Shown: piece by piece, positions 1 through 7,013 of the stretch | Position numbering within the stretch: the stretch's first letter is position 1 | Layout of the letters: every line of letters starts with the position of its first letter | NCBI GenBank assembly: GCA_003241175.1 | Contig: QFOI01000064.1 | Span: 1 to 11,990 of the forward strand | Length of the DNA stretch: 11,990 bases | Direction: 5' to 3' | Origin: Pseudopedobacter saltans | GTDB lineage: Bacteria; Bacteroidota; Bacteroidia; Chitinophagales; Chitinophagaceae | Position numbers and translations under genes: made by a program | Notes under the pieces: model-generated | What the model was told of the DNA's origin: nothing | Database searches by the model: none | The model's input: only the letters and a program-made list of their open reading frames with translations

Positions 1-1098
1 AATAGTGGGTTGATGTATTTTCAACTAGCGGCTAATTATGGTGATAACCGAGCTGGAGTCCCTTTGGTTACAAGAGATAATATGGATGATCCTAATCCTA
101 CACCTAGAGCGGAAAATGTAACTGTAAACTATAACTATATTATTTCTGAACTCAAAAATGCGGCTATACATTTACCCTATTTCGAAAATCAAACATCTGA
201 TTTGTATGGTCGTCCTCATAAAGTCGCAGCATGGGGATATTTGGCAAAGACTTATTTATACATGAAGAAATATGATAGTTCCGCCATATATGCGGATTCC
301 ATTATTACTTTCGGGAAAAGGGAGTTGTTGCCCAATTTTGCTGATGTATTTAAGGCTGAGAATAATTATAGTAAGGAGTTTGTTTGGTCTGCCTATGCAT
401 CTGCAATTTCTGGAGGATGGGGAAGTATATTACCAGGAGTAATGTTAGAAAATAAAGGCTGGGGTAAGTATAATGGCTGGGGATATTATACTCCGACTAA
501 AGAATTGTACGATGCTTTTGTTTCGGGAGATTTGAGACGTGATGCGACCATTCTAAAGCCAGGAGACCACTTTACCTATTTTGGACAAGATGTTGTCTAT
601 TCTTCTCTAAATAGTCTATCAGGTTACCAATTTAGAAAATATATGGATCCATTCAAATATGCGAATGCAATCAACAATACAATTAGTTCTAATGGAGACA
701 ACCCTACAACTAATCTTAATGTACCATTGATGCGATTTGCGGAAGTACTTTTGATGAAGGCAGAGGACGCTATTATGCTACGTGGAGCAGGAGCAGGAGA
801 TATTGAGTTAAACAAAATCCGTGTTCGTGCTGGATTACCAGAAAAATCTGGCATGACTATAATTGATCTTAAAAGAGAAAGACGATGTGAATTGGCGGGT
901 GAATTTGCTGATAGGCATAGAGATTTAGTGCGATGGGGAGACGCTCAAGCGGCTTATGCACAACCGGCTCATGGTTATAGTGGAAAAGAAGTTTGGCCTG
1001 CTAGGAAGTTTGATCCAATTGTAAATGCTGTATGGGCTGTGCCACAGCGCGAAATTGATAATAGCGGAGGTATTGTTAAACAAAATGCGGGATGGTAG
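1..1098 (+). CDS. SusD/RagB-family outer-membrane nutrient-binding lipoprotein (C-terminal part)
   Basis: SusD-type proteins are surface lipoproteins that sit on a SusC TonB-dependent channel and capture oligosaccharides or other nutrients. The frame is open from base 1, so the N-terminus (lipoprotein signal and first helices) lies outside the window; 365 residues are visible, against roughly 500-600 for whole family members. Family hallmarks are seen in order: YGD followed by VPLVT near the start, the TPR-like stretch with GRPHKVAAWGYLAKTYLYM, then MRFAEVLLMKAEDA, LNKIRVRAGLP, KRERRCELAGEFADRHRDLVRWGDA, and the closing AVWAVPQREID...QNAGW. The ATG visible at 13 is internal and not a start. 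A susC gene is expected just upstream but cannot be seen. The next gene begins at or within 11 bases of the stop, so they are probably co-transcribed. Family assignment is firm; the ligand is unknown. Confidence 0.93.
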   Translation, partial: NSGLMYFQLAANYGDNRAGVPLVTRDNMDDPNPTPRAENVTVNYNYIISELKNAAIHLPYFENQTSDLYGRPHKVAAWGYLAKTYLYMKKYDSSAIYADSIITFGKRELLPNFADVFKAENNYSKEFVWSAYASAISGGWGSILPGVMLENKGWGKYNGWGYYTPTKELYDAFVSGDLRRDATILKPGDHFTYFGQDVVYSSLNSLSGYQFRKYMDPFKYANAINNTISSNGDNPTTNLNVPLMRFAEVLLMKAEDAIMLRGAGAGDIELNKIRVRAGLPEKSGMTIIDLKRERRCELAGEFADRHRDLVRWGDAQAAYAQPAHGYSGKEVWPARKFDPIVNAVWAVPQREIDNSGGIVKQNAGW

Positions 1099-1109
1099 TT
1101 TTTATTAAA

Positions 1110-1898
1110 ATGATTCGATTTCAAGTTATTGTAGTTATACTTTGCACTTTATTAGCATTTGAAAATGGTTTTGGGCAAAGAAGACATTATTCTTTATCTA
1201 ATGTGCACTCTCACAATGATTATAAGCAATCTAATCCTTTTTGGAATGCTTATAGTCATGGATTGGGATCGATAGAGGCTGATACATATTTAAAAAATGG
1301 GAAAATATTGATAGGACATAATGTCGAAGACCTGGTTGATAGTGTTACTTTGCAGAAATTATATTTGGATCCACTTAATGCTCAACTAAAAATCAATAGT
1401 GGCTATCCTTACCAAAACCATTCGAAGCCTGTACTGCTGATGATTGAAATGAAGACATTGGGTAATCAAGAAATTGTGCCGCTCGTTGCTTTATTAAACC
1501 TATATCCAGAAATTTTTCATGGGAAAAGAACTTCCGTAATCATCACAGGTAATTTGCCATCTGATAGCCTCATGGAGAAGTTACCAAACTATGTACTTTT
1601 CGATGGACAGATTAGATATGTTTATTCACCTAAAGTACTTCTCCATATTGGTATGTTAAGTGATGATTTGCATCATTATGTAAAATGGGATGGCAGTCAG
1701 AATATTTCAGATAAAGACTTTAATATTTTAAAGGACTTGGTTGATAAAGTTCATAAAATAGGGAAAAAAGTCCGTTTCTGGAATGCTCCTGACAATGTAT
1801 TAGCTTGGGAAACCTTTATTAAATTAGGAGTTGATTATATTAATACAGATCATATTGAAACAATTAGTTCATTTTTCAGCACAATTAGCAAAAAATAG
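1110..1898 (+). CDS. Exported PI-PLC-like / glycerophosphodiester phosphodiesterase-fold protein
   Basis: The protein has the TIM-barrel PI-PLC/GDPD superfamily pattern, closest to the uncharacterised AIM6-like branch often labelled phosphatidylinositol-specific phospholipase C/GDPD family. Counting from the ATG at 1110 (262 aa), HSHNDY (33-38) supplies the first catalytic His, GSIEAD (53-58) supplies acidic metal ligands, and GKILIGHN (64-71) supplies the second His; MIEMKT later fits the next strand with its Glu. The C-terminus KKVRFWNAPDN...LGVDYINTDHIE is typical of the barrel's last strands. Residues 1-23 form a hydrophobic signal peptide with likely cleavage near GFG-Q, so it acts in the periplasm or outside. 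An in-frame ATG at 1092 overlaps the susD stop (ATGGTAG) and would add six residues; 1110 gives the more usual signal peptide, but coupling through 1092 is possible. The phosphatase gene follows after one base. Substrate is not determinable from sequence; cleavage of a phosphodiester is inferred. Confidence 0.82.
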   Translation: MIRFQVIVVILCTLLAFENGFGQRRHYSLSNVHSHNDYKQSNPFWNAYSHGLGSIEADTYLKNGKILIGHNVEDLVDSVTLQKLYLDPLNAQLKINSGYPYQNHSKPVLLMIEMKTLGNQEIVPLVALLNLYPEIFHGKRTSVIITGNLPSDSLMEKLPNYVLFDGQIRYVYSPKVLLHIGMLSDDLHHYVKWDGSQNISDKDFNILKDLVDKVHKIGKKVRFWNAPDNVLAWETFIKLGVDYINTDHIETISSFFSTISKK

Positions 1899-1899
1899 T

Positions 1900-2730
1900 A
1901 TGTATAGTTTAAGTAGATTGTTGAGTATATTTTCTTTTGTTTTTATGAGTAACGTTCTTTTGGCACAAGAAAGAGAAGTGATTCTTCAAGGAACTTACAA
2001 TTTTAGAGACCTAGGAGGTTATAAAACTAAAGATGGAAAGAAAATAAAATGGGAGAAACTATATCGTTCTGCCTTTCTAACAGGATTGACAACAGAAGAT
2101 TTGGAAATCTTGAAAACTCGAAAAGTTTCCAGAGTCATTGACTTTAGGGGCCCTAAAGAGATTGCGTATGCTCCAGACAAAATACCTGATGGCGTTGAAC
2201 ATATTATTCTTTCTGCAGGTAGTGTTGGGGATGGTCTCGATGATTGGGCCAGAATGGCTGCGGAAATGAAATCAACTACTGTGCAGCAGTCTGATGAAGG
2301 CGCCATGAAATATTACGAAAATGTTTCTTCTTTCGCAGATAGATACAAGCCCATGTTTGCAGAACTATTGTCATTACCCTCGGATAGTGCACTTGTTTTT
2401 CATTGTGTAGGGGGGAAAGATCGTACTGGAATAGCCGCTGCATTAATCGAATATGTATTGGGCGTTGATGAAAAACAAATTTTAGAAGACTATGAATTGA
2501 CCAATAAATATCGTGAACGTTACAATAAAGAAATTGCCGAGTTATTGGTTCGTAAATATGGTGTGTCTCCGGAACGTGCAGCCACCTATGGTTTAGCCAA
2601 GGGAAAATTTTTAAAAGTGTCCTTTGATGCCCTTGCCAAGAATTATGGCTCTTTAGATTTATTCGTACAAAAGGGTCTCTGTTTGGATAAAGTAAAAATT
2701 GAAAAATTGAAGAAAATGTACCTAGACTAG
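1900..2730 (+). CDS. Exported tyrosine/dual-specificity-type protein phosphatase (Y_phosphatase3-like)
   Basis: This is a cysteine-dependent phosphatase of 276 aa. A signal peptide occupies residues 1-23 (hydrophobic stretch ending LLAQ), placing it in the periplasm or outside. NFRDLGGY (34-41) is the N-terminal signature of the family; DFRG (81-84) lies in the strand before the variable region; the P-loop HCVGGKDRTG (168-177) carries nucleophile Cys169 and Arg175. The C-x-x-GKDR-T form is that of the Listeria LipA / mycobacterial PtpB group, whose members hydrolyse phosphotyrosine and also phosphoinositides. The frame is open 69 bases further upstream, but that would overlap the previous gene and bury the signal peptide; the ATG at 1900, one base after the preceding stop, is clearly preferable. 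Grouping with a phosphodiesterase and a SusD binder suggests nutrient dephosphorylation rather than signalling, which is inference. Confidence 0.88.
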   Translation: MYSLSRLLSIFSFVFMSNVLLAQEREVILQGTYNFRDLGGYKTKDGKKIKWEKLYRSAFLTGLTTEDLEILKTRKVSRVIDFRGPKEIAYAPDKIPDGVEHIILSAGSVGDGLDDWARMAAEMKSTTVQQSDEGAMKYYENVSSFADRYKPMFAELLSLPSDSALVFHCVGGKDRTGIAAALIEYVLGVDEKQILEDYELTNKYRERYNKEIAELLVRKYGVSPERAATYGLAKGKFLKVSFDALAKNYGSLDLFVQKGLCLDKVKIEKLKKMYLD

Positions 2731-2973
2731 TTTCCTATAAATTACAAACACCTCCTTCTCGGTAAAGCTAGTCACCGTAATGTCTTTTACTCCTATCTTG
2801 TACAGCGATACCCAGCAGTTGTTGTCAACCAGCCTGTCCAGAAAGTGGATCTCCGACTCCAGGCCTGTCAATCCGAAACGTCTTTTGTAAACCTGCCCGT
2901 CTGTCTGGATGGCCCGGTAGTAGATCCAGATCGGTTTAAGATAGGAGTACTTTTTATCCTGAAATGAAGCCAT
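2722..2973 (-). CDS. Small hypothetical protein, 83 aa, between the SusD cluster and tRNA-Lys
   Basis: I do not recognise the family. The product is a soluble-looking, Tyr/aromatic-rich small protein (starts MASFQDKKYSYLKPIWIYY, ends VFVIYRKLV) with no signal peptide, membrane segment or Cys motif. Reasons to think it is real: about 45% GC against roughly 36-38% for its neighbours, a plausible Bacteroidetes-type promoter just upstream (see 2996-3026), and no competing reading frame. Its last nine bases overlap the end of the phosphatase gene on the other strand; the shared CTAGACTAG gives TAG stops in both directions. It stands alone, oriented away from tRNA-Lys, so it could be a remnant or a member of a mobile segment inserted by that tRNA. 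The evidence is moderate, because short open frames of this size can occur by chance. Confidence 0.55.
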   Translation of the reverse strand: MASFQDKKYSYLKPIWIYYRAIQTDGQVYKRRFGLTGLESEIHFLDRLVDNNCWVSLYKIGVKDITVTSFTEKEVFVIYRKLV

Positions 2974-2995
2974 GTAATTGCCAGTTAAATCTACT

Positions 2996-3026
2996 TAAAG
3001 GTAATCACTATCAACCTAAAACAAAA
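2996..3026 (-). promoter_or_regulatory. Possible promoter of the 83-aa gene
   Basis: Read on the - strand, TTTTG (3022-3026) is followed after 18 bases by TACCTTTA (2996-3003), one mismatch from the Bacteroidetes -7 box TAnnTTTG with a -33 TTG. A second overlapping candidate, TTG then TAGATTTA, has the same spacing. The region also contains a 6-bp inverted repeat AACAGA/TCTGTT (3025-3042). Placement 23-53 bases before the start codon is sensible, but the match is imperfect. Confidence 0.35.
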
Positions 3027-3074
3027 CAGAAATAGATCTGTTAAATTTTCACTTTAAGACACCGAAAATTACGT

Positions 3075-3098
3075 GTGTATCAAATTGTGTATCAAATT
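3075..3098. repeat. Perfect 12-bp tandem direct repeat
   Basis: GTGTATCAAATT occurs twice back to back (3075-3086 and 3087-3098), just beyond the terminator of tRNA-Lys. Tandem short direct repeats next to a tRNA 3' end can be recombinase arm-binding sites or remnants of an integrated element, but no integrase gene is in the window. The repeat itself is certain; its meaning is not. Confidence 0.8.
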
Positions 3099-3133
3099 AA
3101 AAAAGCAGCCATGAAACATTTTCATAACTGCTT
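3095..3133 (-). terminator. Rho-independent terminator after tRNA-Lys
   Basis: On the - strand, an interrupted hairpin (AAGCAG-tt-ATGAAA-atg-TTTCAT-gg-CTGCTT, 3103-3133) is followed directly by a run of T (3099-3104). It starts about ten bases past the mature tRNA 3' end, so it most likely ends tRNA-Lys transcription and isolates it from the 83-aa gene. Confidence 0.75.
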
Positions 3134-3143
3134 GATTTTCAAG

Positions 3144-3216
3144 TGTCCCCGTGGAGGCTCGAACTCCAGACCCACTGATTAAGAGTCAGTTGCTCTACCA
3201 ACTGAGCTACGGAGAC
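3144..3216 (-). tRNA. tRNA-Lys, anticodon CTT
   Basis: A complete 73-nt cloverleaf can be folded by eye on the - strand: acceptor GTCTCCG paired with CGGGGAC (one T-G pair), D arm GCTC/GAGC with loop AGTTGGTA, anticodon arm ACTGA/TCAGT with loop CTCTTAA giving anticodon CTT (reads AAG, lysine), variable loop GGGTC, T arm TGGAG/CTCCA with loop TTCGAGC, and discriminator A. The 3' CCA is not encoded (CTT follows), as is usual in Bacteroidetes. A good promoter lies just upstream and a hairpin terminator just downstream, so it is a single-gene transcription unit. Confidence 0.97.
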
Positions 3217-3235
3217 CCATATTTAAAGTGGGTGG

Positions 3236-3266
3236 CAAAAGTACGTCTATTTGCATTATTTCCCAA
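3236..3266 (-). promoter_or_regulatory. Promoter of tRNA-Lys
   Basis: On the - strand, TTG (3264-3266) is followed after 20 bases by TACTTTTG (3236-3243), an exact match to the Bacteroidetes -7 consensus TAnnTTTG with a proper -33 element. It lies about 20 bases upstream of the mature tRNA 5' end. Confidence 0.75.
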
Positions 3267-3288
3267 TGCTTTATTTATTTTTTTCTTC

Positions 3289-3993
3289 TCACTCGTTTTT
3301 CAGCGCTAGGATCTTTTCTTCAAATTCTTCCATAGACACAGCTTCTTCAAGGGTAAATTCGCCAATCTGCGTACGACACAATTTGCTCAGATAACCGCCT
3401 GTTCCCAGTGCTGCACCATAATCATTGGCAATTGAACGAATATAGGTCCCAGTTGAACAAGCTATTTCAAAATCAATATTAGGAAGTGTAACATTTGACA
3501 ATTTAAAATCGTAAATGGTTATCGGGCGTGGCTCTAGCTTGACTTCGTCACCTTTTCTTGCTGCCAAGTACACAGGTTTGCCTTCTTGTTTAATAGCCGA
3601 ATGGATTGGCGGAGTCTGCAATATCTCTCCGGTAAAATCTTGTAGTTTTTCTTTTAATAAATCTTCACTTACGAAACTATAATCCGTGAAATTTTCAGGA
3701 TCGCTTTCCAAATCATAGGTTGGGGTCGAGGCACCAATAGTGATTGTCCCTGTGTAAACTTTTCGTTGTGCCATAAATTCGTTGATACGCTTAGTAAACT
3801 TTCCGGTACAAATGATCAATAGACCTGTTGCTAAAGGGTCCAAAGTCCCTGCATGCCCTACTTTATTTACACCAGTTATCTTTCTAATTTTTCGGATGGT
3901 ATCAAATGAAGTCCAGTGCAAAGGTTTATTGAGCAATATGACTTGGCCTTCCAAATAAGGCTGCAACGCTGGATGTATGGGCTTTTGACGCAT
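3289..3993 (-). CDS. truB: tRNA pseudouridine(55) synthase TruB
   Basis: TruB isomerises U55 in the T loop of nearly all elongator tRNAs. The 234-aa protein has the family layout: N-terminal LLNKPLHWTSFDTIRKIRK, the substrate-loop segment KVGHAGTLDPLATGLL with catalytic Asp52, KVYTGTITIGASTPTYDLESD, the QTPPIHSAIKQEGKPVY segment, and CSTGTYIRSIANDYG with its conserved Arg. It is short because it has only a small C-terminal tail in place of a full PUA domain, which is common for Bacteroidetes TruB. The ATG at 3993 lies 27 bases after the stop of the ABC permease on the same strand, suggesting a two-gene operon. No clear terminator with a T-run is seen after its stop. Confidence 0.96.
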   Translation of the reverse strand: MRQKPIHPALQPYLEGQVILLNKPLHWTSFDTIRKIRKITGVNKVGHAGTLDPLATGLLIICTGKFTKRINEFMAQRKVYTGTITIGASTPTYDLESDPENFTDYSFVSEDLLKEKLQDFTGEILQTPPIHSAIKQEGKPVYLAARKGDEVKLEPRPITIYDFKLSNVTLPNIDFEIACSTGTYIRSIANDYGAALGTGGYLSKLCRTQIGEFTLEEAVSMEEFEEKILALKNE

Positions 3994-4020
3994 GTTTAAC
4001 TAAAATTTTGATGCTATTTG

Positions 4021-5256
4021 CTAATTAAATGCAATCGCTTTTACAGGTTTCACACTTTTAACAAAATAGGCTGGCAAAACTAAGGCAAGAAAACATATCA
4101 CAAAAGTCGCCAGGCAAATGGCTATGACTTGCCACCATATTATCTCCACTGGTGCAACGGATACATAATAGGAACTCTCATCCAGCTTTAACAAACCTGT
4201 ATATTGTTGAAGCAGACAAAGTCCTACCCCAAAAACAAATCCCAACAAAATACCTCTCATTGCAATAATCGCAGAGTAATACAAAAAGATTCGCTGCAAA
4301 ACAATATTGGGTGCTCCCAACGATTGTAAGACCCCTGACATCGGAGTCCGCTCCAATACAAGAATAAGCAAACAGGTAATCAGATTAATAATAGCCACAA
4401 TGGACATCACTACGAACACCACGTTCCTATTGACATCTTGTATATCCAACCAATCAAATATACTTGGATAAATATCCTTGATAGTTCTACTAACCCATGC
4501 ATCTGGCAACTGATCATACAATTGCTCACTAATCGCATTCATCTGATGGTAATCTTTAAGTATAATCTCATAACCACCGATCATACCGATATCCCATCCG
4601 CTGACTTTTTGTATCATGCGAATATCTCCAATGGCAAACAATTTATCGTATTCTTCAATACCCGTCTTGTAGATACCGCAGATATACATCTTCCGAGCTA
4701 TGGCATTAGTACTTTCTCCAGTAATAAAATAGAGCGTCGCCGAATCTCCGAGTTTTATTTTGAGCTCGTCTGCGATGGGCTGAGATATAACAAGGTCTCT
4801 ACTGTAAGATTTACTCGTGTCAAATGATGGCCAACGTCCTTGTTTCAGGAATGGTGCTAGATTTTTGAAGTCATAATCATTACTGACACCCTTGATCAAC
4901 AATCCTTCTATTTCCTTATGCTTTTCCAGTACAGCCGATTTCGTTGCAAATTTTTGAAAATGAGCTATTTGAGGTGTAGACTTCAGTATTTGGACAACCG
5001 TATCATTTTGCAAAATGGGCGTTTCTTCCGCCAATATGGCCTTGCTAGGTTCATATTCTTGTACACGCAAATGTCCCCAAAAGCTGAAAACTTTTTGACT
5101 GACGGCAGATTGAAAACCGTTGACAAAACAGATAGTGATGATCATGGCGGCAACACTTAGTGCCGTTGCAGCTGTAGCCAAGCGGATAATAAACCGTGAA
5201 AACGATTTTTGCTTGTTGAACGCTATTCGACTTGCGATGAAAGTGGCTACATTCAT
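4021..5256 (-). CDS. ABC transporter permease, LolC/LolE-FtsX (MacB-like) family
   Basis: This is an inner-membrane permease of the type that, with a LolD-like ATPase, moves lipoproteins or lipids. The 411-aa protein has the family's topology: one N-terminal membrane helix (about 24-47), a large periplasmic domain (about 50-275), then three membrane helices (about 278-301, 328-350 and 373-398), the last three forming the FtsX domain. The coupling segment ERTPMSGVLQSLGAPNIVLQRIFLYYSAI and closing LPAYFVKSVKPVKAIAFN are typical of LolE-like proteins. The frame stays open to a TTG at 5286, but a promoter box overlaps that point and the ATG at 5256 (MNVATFIASRIAF) matches the usual family start. 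It is upstream of truB, 27 bases apart. No ATPase gene is in the window; in Bacteroidetes these permeases are often encoded away from it. Family is secure, cargo is inferred. Confidence 0.9.
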   Translation of the reverse strand: MNVATFIASRIAFNKQKSFSRFIIRLATAATALSVAAMIITICFVNGFQSAVSQKVFSFWGHLRVQEYEPSKAILAEETPILQNDTVVQILKSTPQIAHFQKFATKSAVLEKHKEIEGLLIKGVSNDYDFKNLAPFLKQGRWPSFDTSKSYSRDLVISQPIADELKIKLGDSATLYFITGESTNAIARKMYICGIYKTGIEEYDKLFAIGDIRMIQKVSGWDIGMIGGYEIILKDYHQMNAISEQLYDQLPDAWVSRTIKDIYPSIFDWLDIQDVNRNVVFVVMSIVAIINLITCLLILVLERTPMSGVLQSLGAPNIVLQRIFLYYSAIIAMRGILLGFVFGVGLCLLQQYTGLLKLDESSYYVSVAPVEIIWWQVIAICLATFVICFLALVLPAYFVKSVKPVKAIAFN

Positions 5257-5270
5257 ATTGATTAAAAAAG

Positions 5271-5302
5271 TAAATCTACGAGCCAATATGTTTTTGACAA
5301 AA
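5271..5302 (-). promoter_or_regulatory. Promoter of the LolE-like permease / truB unit
   Basis: On the - strand, TTTTG (5298-5302) is followed after 19 bases by TAGATTTA (5271-5278), one mismatch from TAnnTTTG. It ends 14 bases before the ATG at 5256, giving a very short leader, and it overlaps the alternative TTG start at 5286, which supports the shorter protein. Confidence 0.55.
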
Positions 5303-5333
5303 TGAAAATACTTTACCCCTCGTTTTTACGTTA

Positions 5334-5365
5334 TATGTCAGTCCTCAATTATATACCCTGACATA
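5334..5365. promoter_or_regulatory. Perfect 8-bp inverted repeat, possible operator, in the divergent intergenic region
   Basis: TATGTCAG (5334-5341) and its exact reverse complement CTGACATA (5358-5365) flank a 16-base AT-rich spacer. It lies between the divergent starts at 5256 and 5385, ending 19 bases before the + strand gene. Half-sites 24 bases centre to centre, on nearly the same helix face, could bind a dimeric regulator, or the RNA could fold as a hairpin in the 5' leader. There is no T-run after it on either strand, so a terminator is unlikely. Confidence 0.4.
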
Positions 5366-5384
5366 GCATTAAAAAACAATTCTT

Positions 5385-7013
5385 ATGAAGAAAATAGCTT
5401 TGAGCTTTACATTTTTCTGCTTTTCTTTTTTGGTCTCATCTGCTCAACAATTCTCCATGAAATGGAGTGAGGATCTGGATAAATTTTCCAGTGGAACATT
5501 CTCCATCATGCAACCTGTAAAATCAATTGATGTCGGCGATGGCTCCATAATTTCACTATTTGCAAAAGTACAAACTACCAACACCAAATTTTTCCTTGTA
5601 AAAGGTTCCAATCTGCCTGATATCAGTAGTACACTTGATCTTGATGAAGCTAGTATCGACGGCATTTTTCTGAACTTGATAAAGATTGGTGCGAATTGTT
5701 ATATCGTGAAATACAAAAATTATAGTCAAAACAGCACGTCTTTATTTCTACAAAAAATCAATACCAAAACATTACAATTAGAAAAAGAAGCAAAAGACAT
5801 CATCAACTACGACGGTCAACAAACTGCCAATAAATCACGCATTCTTCTGGGGTCTTATCTAGAATTTACGGGGATGCAATACTTCGACGAATTTATCAAG
5901 GACCGTAAGATTTCCTATTCCCCCGATTCTACCAAAATACTCTACAAAATTGAACAGCAAGAAAATAAGAATGATCCGAAAAAAACGCTTTTCATTGTAT
6001 TTGACAATAAACTCAAGGCCTTATATACCAAAGAATATGAATGGGAACAGCCAAATAAGAAGATAGAGATCAACAATATCATGCTTTCCGACTCGGGCAA
6101 CATTTACATATGTTATCATTTGTACGACAAGGATTTCAACTCTGAATTCAGTAAAACAGACGGTGATAAAGTTCCATCCTATACGACCAATGTACTTATA
6201 TTGGATAAGAATAGCCAAGTCATTAAAAAAATCTCTAATCAGGGGAAGTTTTTAAAAGATGTACACATGATGTATGATGTTTCTCACCACTTGATATTGT
6301 ATGGCATGTACAAGGATATATATAATGGAGGCATTCTAGGCGTTTTTCGTTCCAATACAGCAGACTTCCAAAACGGCGAAATACCCAATTTGCAATTTTT
6401 CCCTTTTACGGATGAATTGTTGACAGCTATAGACAAGGACGGGTTCGGGCATGAGAAAGGGAACAAAAAAGGACTGGACTATTTTTATAATGTTGATCAC
6501 AGCTTTTTTTTGCAAAACGGTTCCTTACAGATAGTGCTTGGCTATTATAAGATGAGACTTCCAATATATCCATCTCCTACTAATAGAGCAGATGTTGAAA
6601 AGGGCGATATTGTTGTAGCCAATATCAATGGAAATGCGGCCAACTTTACCCGTATTCCCCACGATCTTTTCACACCGGTTGGGGCAACTAGTTTGATTGC
6701 GTCTGTTCCGGTTTTCGTAAATGGGAAATCGATACTTCTTTATATTGACAGAGACGATAATCTAGAACGTGATAGTAAAAATTCACCCAAAGCAGCCTAT
6801 TATGGAAAAAACGATGTAGGATTGGCTGCTGCTATTTTTTCAGCTGATGGCAATTTTTTGGAACGCCGAATGATTACCACCAGCAAAGAGAGTGATCACT
6901 TCGTTCCGGACTTGGATTTCACATCAGTGGGCAATAACAATTTCCTTTTCTATGGAAGAAGATTAAAATTTTTAAAACTATTAGTCAGACTAGGGATTTT
7001 GAATATCAAGTAA
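5385..7013 (+). CDS. Exported protein of unknown function, 542 aa, beta-propeller-like
   Basis: I do not recognise a named family. Residues 1-20 are a clear signal peptide (MKKIALSFTFFCF..., cleavage near SSA-QQ) without a lipobox Cys, so the protein is periplasmic or secreted. The rest is rich in short beta-strand-like blocks of the kind seen in propellers (for example DVSHHLILYGMYKD, NGSLQIVLGYYKM, GKSILLYIDRDDN, NNNFLFYGRR) and has no catalytic motif I can name. It precedes the DUF5103 gene by 62 bases on the same strand and may be transcribed with it. The last 15 residues (KFLKLLVRLGILNIK) differ in character from the body; reading one base back from the A/T run near 6965-6972 continues as KIFKTISQTRDFEYQVNF... 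to a TAG at 7040-7042, so a one-base deletion, real or a sequencing error, is possible. Confidence 0.8.
   Translation: MKKIALSFTFFCFSFLVSSAQQFSMKWSEDLDKFSSGTFSIMQPVKSIDVGDGSIISLFAKVQTTNTKFFLVKGSNLPDISSTLDLDEASIDGIFLNLIKIGANCYIVKYKNYSQNSTSLFLQKINTKTLQLEKEAKDIINYDGQQTANKSRILLGSYLEFTGMQYFDEFIKDRKISYSPDSTKILYKIEQQENKNDPKKTLFIVFDNKLKALYTKEYEWEQPNKKIEINNIMLSDSGNIYICYHLYDKDFNSEFSKTDGDKVPSYTTNVLILDKNSQVIKKISNQGKFLKDVHMMYDVSHHLILYGMYKDIYNGGILGVFRSNTADFQNGEIPNLQFFPFTDELLTAIDKDGFGHEKGNKKGLDYFYNVDHSFFLQNGSLQIVLGYYKMRLPIYPSPTNRADVEKGDIVVANINGNAANFTRIPHDLFTPVGATSLIASVPVFVNGKSILLYIDRDDNLERDSKNSPKAAYYGKNDVGLAAAIFSADGNFLERRMITTSKESDHFVPDLDFTSVGNNNFLFYGRRLKFLKLLVRLGILNIK

Noticed and set aside
1831..1899. Upstream start for the phosphatase at 1831
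   Set aside because: It would overlap the phosphodiesterase gene by 68 bases and bury a good signal peptide that begins at the ATG at 1900.
3246..3290. GCATT...AATGC hairpin after truB as a terminator
   Set aside because: The stem is only five base pairs, no T-run follows it, and it overlaps the tRNA-Lys promoter region.
4438..5160. + strand open frames opposite the ABC permease
   Set aside because: The - strand permease has consistent topology and family motifs over the whole stretch; the + strand frames are short and featureless.
5257..5286. Extension of the permease to a TTG start at 5286
   Set aside because: It uses a rare start, overlaps the promoter box TAGATTTA, and adds residues not expected before the conserved MNVATFIASRIAF start.
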